DNA from: Flavobacterium cerinum
Lineage (GTDB): Bacteria; Bacteroidota; Bacteroidia; Flavobacteriales; Flavobacteriaceae
Assembly (NCBI RefSeq): GCF_004028155.1
Contig: NZ_SBII01000014.1
Coordinates: 1-64,000, forward strand
DNA: 64,000 nt
Reading direction: 5' to 3'
A program made the translations under genes and the position numbers. The notes beneath the pieces were generated by a model. The model was not told where the DNA came from. It searched no databases and saw only the letters and a list, made by a program, of their open reading frames with translations. The number at the start of each line of letters is the position of its first letter. The first letter of the stretch is position 1. Shown here one piece after another: positions 1 through 9,977 of this stretch.

Positions 1-1589
1 ACCATCACTAAAATGGTCTGGCTGTTTGGAACTACATTGGTGTACAGCCTTGGAAGTGCTGTTCCTGCATCAAGTGCTGCCTGGTCAAAATAGAATTCGA
101 TAGTATAGTCTGCCGCTGAATTATTACCCAGTATCTTTTCAATATGATCGTTCAGCTTAAACTCTGCAAAACCAGTAAGGTTGTCCTGGCAGATCGGATA
201 CGGCGGTACATTACCGTTAGCATCGCCAATGGCCGGCAGAGGGTTTACTTTTAATTCCAGTTGCACAACCTGGTGGCATTTTGGATCTGCAGGATTATTC
301 GTATTGGCTTCCATTCTAACCCATACAAAACCTGAGCCACTTGGATAGGCTGTCGGATCTGCTATCGCATTAGTTCCTGCCTCCGCATCGGGTTCCTGAG
401 CATAGTAAGTAACTACCGACTGGTTGTCGTTGTCCCTGATGTCGGCTTCTGCCAATTTCAGGTTAAAGATCTCGATACCGTCGGGTGAGTTGTTGTCATC
501 ACACAGCTCAAGTCTATCCGGGGTGGTATCCGGCATTGGTAATGGAAGTACTTTTATGGTTAAGGTCGTATAGCTTTTGCAGCCTTCTTTACTGGTCACT
601 ACCACATACAGCGTTTTTGGGTTACCTGCAGGTGGTGCAGGGTTGGTATACGCCGTTGGTGTAGCGATAGCTACTGCCAGCGGATTGGTTTTTGGGTTGG
701 TCTCGTAATACGCTACCGTGTATCCTTTACCTACCCCTAACGGACCTAAGATATCATTGTCTCTTTGGGTAAGGTCAAATACCGCCTGGCCGGTGTTGGG
801 AAGGGTTTCTGTACATACCGTAAGCATAGGCGGGGTAGTTAACAATAGCGGTTTGTTCACTTTTAGAACAAAGCTCGTTACACTGAAACAGCCGTTGGCG
901 CTTGCTACACGGACCCAGATAACCTGGGCGTCTGAACCAAAATAATTCCCCGAGGTAGTGATCCTAGGAGCTCCCGCTCGGGCTGCTGCCTCCGTTATAA
1001 AATAATGGATTGTAAGGCTTCCAGGAGCTGCATTAAGCGCTGCATAGATAACAGCATCCTGCTGGGTTAAGTTAAAGATCGTTTTTAAGTCCTGGTTGTT
1101 GCTGTCCTCATCACAAAGGGTCAGGGGATCAAGTGCAGGCGCCTGGGGTGCAGGCTCTACAATAAGGCTTAACTGGTAAACTTCTCCATTAACGCAGCCG
1201 CTTACCGTATTGACTACTCGTACATAGATGTACTCAAGGTAGGGATCCGTGTTGATGTACTCTGTGGTATTGCCGATAGGGTTGTTACCATCCTGAGCAT
1301 CCTCTAAGGTATGGTGGAAAGTAATAGCTATATTAGGCTCTCCGTTTTCCATGGCAGTAATAAGAGCTGCAAGGTTAAACTCCCCAATACCATTACCATC
1401 AGTATCACATACCGTTAGCACATCCTGGGTAGGTTCCAGGATAATTGGAAGTGGTTCTACTTTAAGATCCTGAAGTACGATCCTGTAGCAGCCTGTACCT
1501 TCTACTGTTACTCTTACAAATACCGTCTCTACGGCAGGACCGCTTGGATAAGCATTTGGAGCAGCAATCGCTCCGGTATTACTCGGCAT
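1..1589 (-). pseudogene. Downstream part of a frameshifted T9SS/gliding-motility repeat protein, cut by the window edge
   Basis: The minus strand is open from about 1592 to the window edge in the frame next to that of the gene at 1579-4344, and it continues the same protein. The translation holds at least five more units of about 85-90 residues, each with a LxxCDxxxxG-like opening, a FxLT segment and a V(T)YY/FHH strand, ending in C-rich 'GCY' or 'GCF' turns. Examples are LTVCDTDGNG, LTLCDEDSNN, LELCDDNNSP and PICQDNLTGF. The frame can restart at an ATG at 1587-1589, but no signal peptide follows, so an independent product is unlikely to be secreted. The expected C-terminal sorting domain lies beyond position 1. 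I infer one original gene covering 1-4344 and more. The break is either real or an assembly error. Confidence 0.75.
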
Positions 1590-4344
1590 AACTGTGGTGG
1601 AACGTTACATTGATTCCCTGTTGTGCACCGATGATCGATGGAATAACACTCGTAAGGTCAAAGATCTCAATACCGTCCATAAGAGGCGCGGTAACATCAC
1701 ACAAGGTTAATGCTACTGTTGGCTGTACTGCCGTAGGAAGTAAATTTACTATAAGTTTAAGTTTGACAATGTCATAACAACCGGTAGCATTATTGGTTAC
1801 TTTTATGAAAACCTCTCCACTTTCACTTAAGTAGCTTATGGGGTTGCCAATTGCAGGTGTACCTGCCTCTGCATTAGCCTGAGTCAGGTAATAACTTACA
1901 CTGTAGAGTGCAGGGTTTAATGTTCCAAGGACTTCCGCTGCTTTTGTGGTAAGGTTAAATACCGCTTCTCCATCAGTATCGCTATTGCCATCATCGCATA
2001 GTATGTATGATTTTGGTGTTATAGCTTCAGGTAATGGGTTTACAATAAGTTGAAGGGTAGTGGTATCGAAACAATGTGTGAGTGTTGATTCTACACGAAT
2101 ATATAAAGTTTGGGTATTTAATTCGTTATTAGGGTAGGCATCAGTATCTGTAATAATGTTTTGTCCAAATATTGCATCCTCGGGGGTTTCATGTATGGTT
2201 ACTATTGTATTACTTATTGTGTTTTGGATGGATTGAATTATAGAATCAAGACCAAAAAATGCAGTACCATCATTATTGTCATCACATACTTGAAGAGCCG
2301 GTAATATGTATGCTTGTGGAGAAGGTAATATATGAATTTGAAAATTTGTAACCCTAAAGCATCCTGTTACTGTATTGGTGAGCCTAACGTAAATTGTTTG
2401 AGGATTAGATGTATTGGCATAGTTATTTGGGGCAGCAATACGGTTATCGTCAATTTCGGCATCAGTAATGTCTTCATAATAGGTAATTGCTATGTTGTTT
2501 TGAGTGCCAATCATAACCCCAGTATGAACTCTGAGATCAAAGGGAGTAGATTGATCATCAATACCATCAGTATCACATTTATAGAGATCAAATGAAATAT
2601 TGTCGGGGTTATTAAAAACAGGTAATGGCTTTACGCTGATGGTAAAAGATTTAATATCATAAACAACGCAAACCGGGGTTGTTCTTTCTAAGCGTGCCCA
2701 AAGGGTTTCGGTAGAATAAGGAATGGTTGTTTGATATAGCGGACCTATTTGATTTTGCCTGCTCACCGCATCATCAAATGATTTATAGTAGGTCACGCCA
2801 CTATCAGTATTGCCGTTCTTTACATTATTATCATTTAAAGCAAGGTCAAATTCGTTTAATCCATCATCATCAAGATCACAATAAGCCATGTTTTCCGGTT
2901 CACCGGCTTTTATATCATAAACAGTAATATCGAAAGGTAAGATGTCAAAACATCCTGTTTCAATATTGGCAAGCCTCATATAAATGGTTTGTGGTGAAGC
3001 AGTATTTGTATAGATGGTAGGGCTTTGAATTTCATTATCGCCTGCATTAGCTTCATCATTATTTTCGTGGTAGGTAAGTATAACGTTTGACTGATCGCCA
3101 ATAAGTATGTCTTTATACAAAGTAAGGTCAAAGACTGCTGTGTGATCGTCCTGACCATTTTCACATATGTGCAGATCTAATGTTAGATTTCCGGGATTAT
3201 TAAATACAGGGAGAGGTAAAATACTAATAGTGAAAAAATTAAAATCATAACTGTAACAGCCTTCGGCATTTTCCAGGCGTGCCCATATTGTTTGTATTGG
3301 TGCTTCATTTTCAAAAAGAGGACCTACTGCATTAACCCCATCTCTGGCATCCTCTAGTGAAGTATGGTAAGTAACAAAACTTTCGGGATTATCGTTAATA
3401 ACCGCTATATCATTAGACGAAAGATCAAAGGTTTGTACACCATTTTTGTTATCGTCACACAGTTCCATATTTAGCGGCTGTCCTGCGACCATTGGAGGTG
3501 TTATATTGATCGTAAAAGTTTCGGTAGAATAGCATCCCGTGACAGTATTTGTCATTCGCAGATAGATTATTTGCGGATTTGAGGTGTTAGGATAGGCTTC
3601 TGGTAAAGCAATAGGATCTTCACCAATAGTTGCATCATTAAGGTTTTCGTGGTAAGTAATTTCGACAGGGCTTTGTGTACCTATGAACATATCTTCATAA
3701 ACGGTAAGATCAAAAGCAGTAGATTGATCGTTTACACCATCTTTATCACACTGGATAATGTCGAGAGGAATGTTGTTTGGATTTAAAAATTGTGGTACTG
3801 CATGAAAAGTTGCAGTGCCGGTCCATTCCATAGAAAAATTTCCAAATCCATGTGGCCTGTCGATAACCAAATAGTAAAATTCATTGTCCTGTACGGTTAT
3901 CCATTGAACGAAGCCATTACCGTTAGGTCCGGGACCTTCAGAAACATCTGTTTCTGTTTCGTTCATGCCTGTTGTTATATAATTTAAATTAGCCTGCAAT
4001 GGATTTGTTGTAGAACAGCGTATGGCAGTACCAATAATACCACATTCTTCGATAGGGCCGAAAAGCCAAAAATCAAAATCTATTACCATATCATCCTCTG
4101 TAGGAGTGAGGATAAAACCCAGCGTACCACCTTGATTAATTTGTATTTTTAGCCATATTGTATTGTTTTCTCCACTGGCGCAGGCATTATCAGGCGATAT
4201 TTCAGGTGTCTGTCCAATACCTTCTGCTTCAAGGTCAAAATAATTTGCGTCACCACATACTATAATCGCATCAGGGCAATCGCTCTGAGCGTTAACGTTA
4301 AGGTGAAATAAAAATAACAGTATGAATACACATGTAATTTTCAC
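1579..4344 (-). CDS. Large secreted repeat protein, N-terminal part (T9SS substrate-like), ends at a frameshift
   Basis: The 921-residue reading frame starts at GTG 4344 with a signal peptide (hydrophobic residues 5-18, cleavage near VNAQ-S). Residues 20-180 form a domain shared with the next gene upstream (CPDAI.VCG, IRCSTTNP, SEGPGPNGNGF). From about residue 185, seven complete repeats of 85-90 residues and the start of an eighth follow, each opening with a CD(D/K)xxxG-type motif that looks calcium-binding. Such proteins are usually type IX secretion substrates with a C-terminal type B sorting domain. Here the frame stops in the eighth repeat at 1579, and the homologous sequence resumes in another frame (1-1589). 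No ATG is available upstream, and the leader resembles that of the paralogue starting at 5988, which supports the GTG start. If the frameshift is real, the product lacks its sorting domain. Confidence 0.8.
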   Translation of the reverse strand: MKITCVFILLFLFHLNVNAQSDCPDAIIVCGDANYFDLEAEGIGQTPEISPDNACASGENNTIWLKIQINQGGTLGFILTPTEDDMVIDFDFWLFGPIEECGIIGTAIRCSTTNPLQANLNYITTGMNETETDVSEGPGPNGNGFVQWITVQDNEFYYLVIDRPHGFGNFSMEWTGTATFHAVPQFLNPNNIPLDIIQCDKDGVNDQSTAFDLTVYEDMFIGTQSPVEITYHENLNDATIGEDPIALPEAYPNTSNPQIIYLRMTNTVTGCYSTETFTINITPPMVAGQPLNMELCDDNKNGVQTFDLSSNDIAVINDNPESFVTYHTSLEDARDGVNAVGPLFENEAPIQTIWARLENAEGCYSYDFNFFTISILPLPVFNNPGNLTLDLHICENGQDDHTAVFDLTLYKDILIGDQSNVILTYHENNDEANAGDNEIQSPTIYTNTASPQTIYMRLANIETGCFDILPFDITVYDIKAGEPENMAYCDLDDDGLNEFDLALNDNNVKNGNTDSGVTYYKSFDDAVSRQNQIGPLYQTTIPYSTETLWARLERTTPVCVVYDIKSFTISVKPLPVFNNPDNISFDLYKCDTDGIDDQSTPFDLRVHTGVMIGTQNNIAITYYEDITDAEIDDNRIAAPNNYANTSNPQTIYVRLTNTVTGCFRVTNFQIHILPSPQAYILPALQVCDDNNDGTAFFGLDSIIQSIQNTISNTIVTIHETPEDAIFGQNIITDTDAYPNNELNTQTLYIRVESTLTHCFDTTTLQLIVNPLPEAITPKSYILCDDGNSDTDGEAVFNLTTKAAEVLGTLNPALYSVSYYLTQANAEAGTPAIGNPISYLSESGEVFIKVTNNATGCYDIVKLKLIVNLLPTAVQPTVALTLCDVTAPLMDGIEIFDLTSVIPSIIGAQQGINVTFHHSYAE

Positions 4345-4383
4345 AGCATAGCAATGTTAATTTTTCCCTAAATTTAGAGAAAA

Positions 4384-5988
4384 TTATCTTACCATAGCAA
4401 AATGTCCTTTAATTATTCTTCCACTATCTAGTTGAAGCACAAACCAATAATCTGTAGAAGGTAGTTTTTTATCATTAAGTGTCCCATCCCATCCAGGGCT
4501 TCCGCCTTTAAAACCTGTAATTACTTTACCATATCTGTCATAAATGGTGACAACCGCCTGTGGCTGTAAGTTTAGGTATGGAATTCTCCATGTTTCATTT
4601 TTACCATCTCCGTTTGGAGAAAAGAATTTAGGGTAATTTAGGATTATAAGATCTTCACTTATGGTTTTACATCCACTTTTTGCTTTTATGTAAATAGTAT
4701 AAGGACCAGGAAGTAAATTTTCAAATAATGGGGTGTCACTAAAATTTTTACCGTCTATAGAAAATTGATAATCTTCTGCATCAGGCATTACGATCCCAAT
4801 TGAATTTGTAATATTTGTAAAGTCTTTTATATCCAGAGTGTATACTATTTTAGGCAGTGGTGTAACTGTTATAGTAAATGAAGTTATACTATGTCCCAGA
4901 CAAACACTTGTGCTTTCCAGTCGTGCCCAAATAGTTTGAGTTGAACTTGTATTTTGATATTGTGGTGGTAATGGATTTACTTTATTTTGAGCATCTGCCT
5001 GCGAAGCATAATAGGATAATGCTGTATCTATACTACCATTAATTATGGCGTCATTATTTGCAGCAAGGTTAAAGGTTTGAAACCCGGTTTCCTTACTATC
5101 GCATAGTGCAAAATCCATTGGTTTTCCTGCAACTACAGAATTAGTAATCTCTAACTTAAGTTCTTCAGTTGTAAAACAATCCGTATTACCATTGGTCATT
5201 CTCATATATACAGTCTGAGGATTACTTGTATTGGTATACGCAGAAGGATTAATAATAGGATTGATGTTAGTAACAGCGTCGTTTATACTTTCGTGATAAC
5301 TAAGAACTACATCAGGCTGGCCATTTAAAATAGCGATGCTGTTTGTGGTAAGATTAAATATTGATTTTTGATCGTCTACACCATCACTATCGCACATTGT
5401 AATAGCAAAAGGAGCTGCTTGTGGGTTATTAAATACAGGTGCATTGAAAAATGTTGCGGTTCCGGTCCATTGCAGTGAGAAATCGCTTCCTCCTATAGGC
5501 CTGTCTATTACAAGAAAATAAACTTCACCAGCCAGTACGTTTAATGCACTTACGAAACTGTTTCCATTTGGACCCGGACCTTCGGAAGTATCTGTTTCAT
5601 TTTCATTTAACCCTGTTTGATTATTAGAAGCATTAATTGCAGCCGGATTTGTGGTTGAGCAGCGTATCGCCTGTCCAATATTACCACAGGCAGGATTAGG
5701 GCCAAATATATAAAAGTCAAAATCAATATCAATACTGGGATCATTAGGAGTAAGTACAAAACTTAAAGTACCGGATGTATTGATAGGCAGCCTAAGCCAT
5801 AGGCTATTCGTTTCGACACCATCACAAGAATTTGAACTGTTTAATTCCTGCATGCCAACACCAATGGCGGAAAGACCTTCATAACCCATATTGCCACATA
5901 CTGTAATAGCATCGCGGCAATCATTTTGTGCAAATAGAGAATGTATGCTGAAAAGTAACAGCATACTTAGGGTAAATTTAAATTTCAT
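4384..5988 (-). CDS. T9SS type B sorting domain (gliding motility-associated C-terminal) protein
   Basis: A secreted protein of 534 residues. It starts at ATG 5988 (a TTG at 6000 is in frame but gives no better signal) and has a signal peptide ending near SLFAQ-N. The N-terminal 160 residues are paralogous to the protein encoded just downstream (CRDAITVCG, IRCSTTNP, SEGPGPNGNSF). Two repeats follow (ITMCDSDGVD and FALCDSKETG units), then a linker and a C-terminal domain of about 80 residues beginning FSPNGDGKNETWRIP, with VTIYDRYGKVI and PGWDGTLNDKKLPSTDYWF. This is the classic CHU_C/type B sorting signature, which sends proteins through the type IX secretion system to the surface. It therefore looks like a short intact paralogue of its broken neighbour. 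The ligand or function is unknown; adhesion is a common inference for this class. Confidence 0.88.
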   Translation of the reverse strand: MKFKFTLSMLLLFSIHSLFAQNDCRDAITVCGNMGYEGLSAIGVGMQELNSSNSCDGVETNSLWLRLPINTSGTLSFVLTPNDPSIDIDFDFYIFGPNPACGNIGQAIRCSTTNPAAINASNNQTGLNENETDTSEGPGPNGNSFVSALNVLAGEVYFLVIDRPIGGSDFSLQWTGTATFFNAPVFNNPQAAPFAITMCDSDGVDDQKSIFNLTTNSIAILNGQPDVVLSYHESINDAVTNINPIINPSAYTNTSNPQTVYMRMTNGNTDCFTTEELKLEITNSVVAGKPMDFALCDSKETGFQTFNLAANNDAIINGSIDTALSYYASQADAQNKVNPLPPQYQNTSSTQTIWARLESTSVCLGHSITSFTITVTPLPKIVYTLDIKDFTNITNSIGIVMPDAEDYQFSIDGKNFSDTPLFENLLPGPYTIYIKAKSGCKTISEDLIILNYPKFFSPNGDGKNETWRIPYLNLQPQAVVTIYDRYGKVITGFKGGSPGWDGTLNDKKLPSTDYWFVLQLDSGRIIKGHFAMVR

Positions 5989-6052
5989 AGCAAGGGGCAA
6001 CGTTAATTTTTTGTAAATATATAAATTACATTAATCTCATTATAAGGAATAT

Positions 6053-6086
6053 AAAAAAAGAAGGCTCTTTATTTAAAAAGAGCCTT
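6053..6086 (-). terminator. Intrinsic terminator after the ABC-2 permease gene
   Basis: A 10-bp perfect stem (AAGGCTCTTT 6061-6070 with AAAGAGCCTT 6077-6086) and a 6-nt loop are followed on the minus strand by a T-run (A-run at 6053-6059 on the plus strand). It ends the 6117-9831 transcript. Confidence 0.85.
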
Positions 6087-6116
6087 CCTGAGATGAAATT
6101 ATATGTTACGAATTTA

Positions 6117-6959
6117 TTATAAATCCCTATTTTTTAATGTTCTGTACGACATAAATATAAAAAAAGCTGTCCATACTAGCACTATTGCTATCTGGTACCA
6201 GTGTACGCCATAATCTTTTACATTTACCTGTCCGGCAGTTGCCTGGCTTTCAAGAGCTTTGTATAGCTGAAATCTCGATATAGGTTCTTTTATTAAGTTA
6301 CTCATAGACTCCAGAGGGAAAAATTGCATATACTGATTCAGTATTTCCTTTTTTGTAATGACAAATCCCCATAAAAGGCCTTCGATGATTTTTTCGGCAA
6401 TAAACCACACAAAGATAAATCCTATAGCAAAAGCCGAACGTTTTATTAGTATACCAATAAAAAGACAGAAGGAGAAAAACGCTACCAGTTTTATAAAGTA
6501 GGCACCAATATACTGCAGGTCTGAAAATACTATGGAAGCCTCGGTGTAAGATGAAAAACTATATCCTAATATAAGTGTCATTATAAAGATGAACACAGTA
6601 GATCCAAAGGCAAACAATATAACGGTAAGTACTTTAGATTGTATAAATTCTTTTTTACTAAGTCCGTCTATAAGGTTTTGTTTAAGTGTTCCATAGGTAT
6701 ATTCATTTGCCATCATCGATACAATTACTATAGCAAGGAATAATTTTAGAATAGCGGCTATCCAGGTATTAAAATGCCAGATGTATGGAAAATTGAAGAT
6801 ACCCTGATCTGCAAGGCGAAAATCGATACCAATGATTTTAAAATTTACCGATGCCAGTAATGCAATAAATGATAACAGTATAAAGTAGGTAAGGATAAGT
6901 ACTTTACTCGCCCTGTTTTTCCACAATTTTTGGAGTTCTATATTTAAAAGTCGTTTCAT
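6117..6959 (-). CDS. ABC-2 type transporter permease
   Basis: A 280-residue integral membrane protein with about six hydrophobic segments (around residues 20-40, 65-85, 110-135, 150-170, 175-195 and 255-275), of the ABC-2 family of export permeases. It follows the ATPase gene by 9 bp, so the two form one exporter. The N-terminus MKRLLNIELQKLWKNRASKVL is typical of the family, with a short cytoplasmic amphipathic stretch before the first helix. Residues such as MANEYTYGTLKQNLIDGLSK form the conserved loop that contacts the ATPase. The substrate cannot be read from the sequence; relatives are loosely called multidrug, antibiotic or Na+ exporters. A strong terminator follows. Confidence 0.85.
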   Translation of the reverse strand: MKRLLNIELQKLWKNRASKVLILTYFILLSFIALLASVNFKIIGIDFRLADQGIFNFPYIWHFNTWIAAILKLFLAIVIVSMMANEYTYGTLKQNLIDGLSKKEFIQSKVLTVILFAFGSTVFIFIMTLILGYSFSSYTEASIVFSDLQYIGAYFIKLVAFFSFCLFIGILIKRSAFAIGFIFVWFIAEKIIEGLLWGFVITKKEILNQYMQFFPLESMSNLIKEPISRFQLYKALESQATAGQVNVKDYGVHWYQIAIVLVWTAFFIFMSYRTLKNRDL

Positions 6960-6968
6960 GATAAGGAG

Positions 6969-7874
6969 TTAGTTTGATGGATAGTTAGAAGTTAACTGAA
7001 GGAACTGCTCTTCAAGGCTGTATTTCCTTTTTACCAAATGGTTAAGGCAAATACCTTTGTCGAATAGAAAACGGTTAAGTTCTCCTGCTTCTAAAGGCTG
7101 GCTTATATATACCATTAATTTCCCTTCAGACTCTTCTATTTTATCTATGGCAGGATGCTGAGAAAGTACAGTTTTAAGCTGTTCATTGTTATCTGCTAAA
7201 AGTTCAAAAAAGCCTTCATTAGATATCATTCCGTTTACACTACCGGTATATAAAATTTCTCCTTTTCTCAATACCACAACGTGGCTGCATACTTTTTCTA
7301 CCTCGTCAAGCAGGTGGGAGGCAAGGAGTATGGTTGTTCCAAAAGAAGCTATGTGCCTGATGATATCTCTTATCTGGCGTATTCCCTGAGGATCTAAACC
7401 ATTTGTAGGTTCGTCAAGTATAAGAATTTCCGGATCATTAAGCAGGGCAGAAGCTATAGCAAGACGCTGTTTCATACCCAATGAGAAAGTACGGAATTTA
7501 CTGTCTTTTCGCTCTAAAAGCCCAACTAAATCTAGTTTTTCGTCTATTTTGCTATAATTAGTGCCTTTTATTTTGCAAACCAGTTTGAGGTTTTCATAGG
7601 CCGTCATGTATGGGTAAAAGTTTGGACGTTCTATAATTGCACCCACTTTTTTAAGTGCTTCGTGCGTTTCGAGTTTACCGCCAAACCAGCTGTATTCACC
7701 GGATGTTTTGTTTACAACATTTAGTATAATACCCAGTGTGGTCGATTTTCCGCTGCCGTTAGGACCTAAAATCCCATAAACATTGCCTTTTTTTATTTCG
7801 AAAGAGGCATTTTTAACTGCATGTACTTTACCAAACCTCTTATCGAGGTTATTAATGGTCAGGATGGTTTCCAA
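6969..7874 (-). CDS. ABC transporter ATP-binding protein
   Basis: The nucleotide-binding subunit of an ABC-2 exporter with the permease 9 bp downstream. Walker A GPNGSGKST, the Q-loop region, a signature FSLGMKQRLAIA (a common export-type variant of LSGGQ) and Walker B ILILDEPTNGLDP are all present, followed by an H-loop (LLASHLLDEVE). The long open frame begins at 7985, inside the upstream gene, but its first 37 residues do not resemble the family. The conserved part starts ETILTINNLDKRFGKVHAV, so I choose the TTG at 7874, giving about 301 residues. The C-terminal ~80 residues are the usual regulatory tail. A short gap of about 94 bp separates it from the BamA-like gene. Confidence 0.85.
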   Translation of the reverse strand: METILTINNLDKRFGKVHAVKNASFEIKKGNVYGILGPNGSGKSTTLGIILNVVNKTSGEYSWFGGKLETHEALKKVGAIIERPNFYPYMTAYENLKLVCKIKGTNYSKIDEKLDLVGLLERKDSKFRTFSLGMKQRLAIASALLNDPEILILDEPTNGLDPQGIRQIRDIIRHIASFGTTILLASHLLDEVEKVCSHVVVLRKGEILYTGSVNGMISNEGFFELLADNNEQLKTVLSQHPAIDKIEESEGKLMVYISQPLEAGELNRFLFDKGICLNHLVKRKYSLEEQFLQLTSNYPSN

Positions 7875-7968
7875 AATAATAGATTTATTGGTTGTTCTAA
7901 TTTGACGAGAACAACCATCTTTTGTTACCAGAGAAAGTGAAAAAGAAAAAAAGTTTTTTTTAAATGCC

Positions 7969-9831
7969 TTACTCATAAGGTACAACAGTAGGTTTACCCA
8001 CCTGGAAATCGGGTAGTTCTATATCGTCATTTTTAAAGGAATTGGTTTTAAAAATGTTATAGCCATTATCTGGTATACTTGGATAATAGGCAAATGATAA
8101 CTGGAAGCTGTTAAAAATAAGGTAGTCATTGTAAATAAGCAGTCCAACACCAAATCGAGTATATACTTTACTGTTGTATAATTTGTTTTCTTCGTCGCCA
8201 ATTACTCCCATTGTAAAGCTTGCAAAAGGATTTAAACGAAAACCAAATACATTCCAGGGAGAGTAGGACTGTGTTTGTAAAGTAAGTAATATTTTTTTGG
8301 TTCCCAGTAATGTTCTGGTTTCAAAACCCTGTATGCCATTATTACCATTTAGATCTAAAAGGTCTTTTATTATAGGCATCCTGTGGTCTCCAAAAACCAG
8401 TGTTGGTTTTATAAAGTGCCTAAAACGCCAGCGACCCCAGTTCTTAATGTTAGTAAAATAAATACCGTCTATGCGCAGCGTAGTCTGATCGGTTCTTTGT
8501 TTGTAATAAAATGTACCTACTTCGGCATCAACGCCGAGATAGCCCCAGGTAAAGAGGTTACCATAGGCATAGCGTCCTCCTAAATAAATGCGGTGTTCAT
8601 CATTTTTATGCTGTACACCCGTAGTAAGGGAGTACACTTTACCAATGGGAATATCCTCTACGATGTCATAATTAAAAAGGAACTTATCCTGCACGAATTT
8701 CCTTGATGTAAGACCGATACTGGCCATATAAAACTTTTCATTCGAGAAAAAATTAATAGAATCATACGCAATTGGCGGTCGTTCTTTATAATGCTGAGAG
8801 AAGTAACGACCTGTTGCTACCAGTCGGGTAGTTCGTTCTTCTTCGGTTTGTCCTTTGTAAATTTTAAAAGAATACCCCGCCCAAAAATCCTGTGCATCAG
8901 ATTTGAAATTTTGTATTGCCCATTCATCATTAGCATCCGGTAAAGAATCACGCAGCACTCTCGATTCAAAATAGGCACCACCAGCCCATTTGGTATAGGC
9001 AGAGAAGAACTTTCGTTCCAAACCAAAACTTTTTAAGGAGTTATCGCTTTTTTCTATCTGATAGTTTGCCGTAGCGGTGATGTACGTATTCAGGATATTC
9101 GGTACTGTATAACGTGCCAGATAAGAAGTTTCACCAGAACTGAACCGCTTGTCAAAGCTATTGCGGAATTCATGTCCCAGTCCCATAAAATTTCGTTCTG
9201 TAAGCTCTAATGATGTGGCAGATCCGGATGCCGATCCATTAGGAATAAGGCTCCAGGAATCCAGAACTCTAATATCAATATCTATTGAGTCATTGCTTGT
9301 GCCGGCTGGTACAGCTCTTATAGCTACACGGCGCACATAGCGCTGGCTTCTAATTAAACGTTCTGATTCTTTTACCAGTAGTGAATCTAAAGGTTCATTT
9401 CGCTTAAACAGCAGCAGGTTTCTTATGGTGAGTTGTTTTGTTTTTAAATGGACTCCGTTACCAAAACGATCCAGCCAAACTGCCGGTTTCCTGGTAGTGT
9501 CGTTTACAGAGTAACCAAATGGGTCTAAGGTTACAATATTTATTTTACGTATAATTTTCCCTTCATAACGATCATAAGTATTCGTCATTTCGGGGGTTTT
9601 TTCCTTAATTTTTCTTCTGGATTGCGATGGCCGCTGTGAAGCAACGGGTCTAAAAATAAGCTTGTGTATAAACTTGGTGAATTTTTTTTGTTTTGAATAA
9701 TCTTCCAGTTTTTTATACATCTGGTCCCTCTTTTCCTTAACGGTATCCTTTTTTACAGGAGTAACCTGTGCCACTGCAGGTGCCATTACAAAGAATGCCA
9801 ATAGTATAAGCAGTTTTATTTTTAAGGCCAT
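7969..9831 (-). CDS. BamA/D15-family outer-membrane protein with POTRA-like N-terminus
   Basis: A 620-residue protein with a signal peptide (residues 1-21, cleavage near APAVAQ). A basic linker with KKxxKF stretches comes first. Next is a POTRA-like segment at about 90-190 (IIRKINIVTLDPFG, LTIRNLLLFKRNEPLD, SQRYVRRVAIR), with the pattern of one strand, two helices and two strands. The rest is rich in alternating aromatic and polar beta strands (GLGHEFRNSF, ARYTVPNILNTYITATANYQ), consistent with a 16-strand barrel of the surface-antigen (D15) type. Members insert proteins or lipids in the outer membrane, but the exact role of this short one-POTRA flavobacterial paralogue is not known. The best -7 promoter candidate (TAATTTTG) lies at 9890-9897. 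Confidence 0.75.
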   Translation of the reverse strand: MALKIKLLILLAFFVMAPAVAQVTPVKKDTVKEKRDQMYKKLEDYSKQKKFTKFIHKLIFRPVASQRPSQSRRKIKEKTPEMTNTYDRYEGKIIRKINIVTLDPFGYSVNDTTRKPAVWLDRFGNGVHLKTKQLTIRNLLLFKRNEPLDSLLVKESERLIRSQRYVRRVAIRAVPAGTSNDSIDIDIRVLDSWSLIPNGSASGSATSLELTERNFMGLGHEFRNSFDKRFSSGETSYLARYTVPNILNTYITATANYQIEKSDNSLKSFGLERKFFSAYTKWAGGAYFESRVLRDSLPDANDEWAIQNFKSDAQDFWAGYSFKIYKGQTEEERTTRLVATGRYFSQHYKERPPIAYDSINFFSNEKFYMASIGLTSRKFVQDKFLFNYDIVEDIPIGKVYSLTTGVQHKNDEHRIYLGGRYAYGNLFTWGYLGVDAEVGTFYYKQRTDQTTLRIDGIYFTNIKNWGRWRFRHFIKPTLVFGDHRMPIIKDLLDLNGNNGIQGFETRTLLGTKKILLTLQTQSYSPWNVFGFRLNPFASFTMGVIGDEENKLYNSKVYTRFGVGLLIYNDYLIFNSFQLSFAYYPSIPDNGYNIFKTNSFKNDDIELPDFQVGKPTVVPYE

Positions 9832-9933
9832 TTTTTAAATAAGGTAAATTGTTAGTCGAAAATTAGGAAATATAAACTTAACATAGAGCCAAAATTAGCG
9901 TTAAAGCCTTTTTTTTATTAATGTTTTAACAAT

Positions 9934-9961
9934 AAAAAAGAGACCGTGAGGTCTCTTTTTT
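9934..9961 (-). terminator. Bidirectional-looking intrinsic terminator
   Basis: A perfect 12-bp stem AAAAAAGAGACC (9934-9945) / GGTCTCTTTTTT (9950-9961) with a GTGA loop. It lies just 3' of the nucleoid-associated protein gene and separates it from the BamA-like gene downstream on the same strand. Confidence 0.88.
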
Positions 9962-9977
9962 ATTCTAGTCAAAGTGA

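Noticed and set aside
7875..7985. N-terminal extension of the ABC ATPase (37 residues)
   Set aside because: It overlaps the previous gene, has no family similarity, and conserved sequence starts at TTG 7874.
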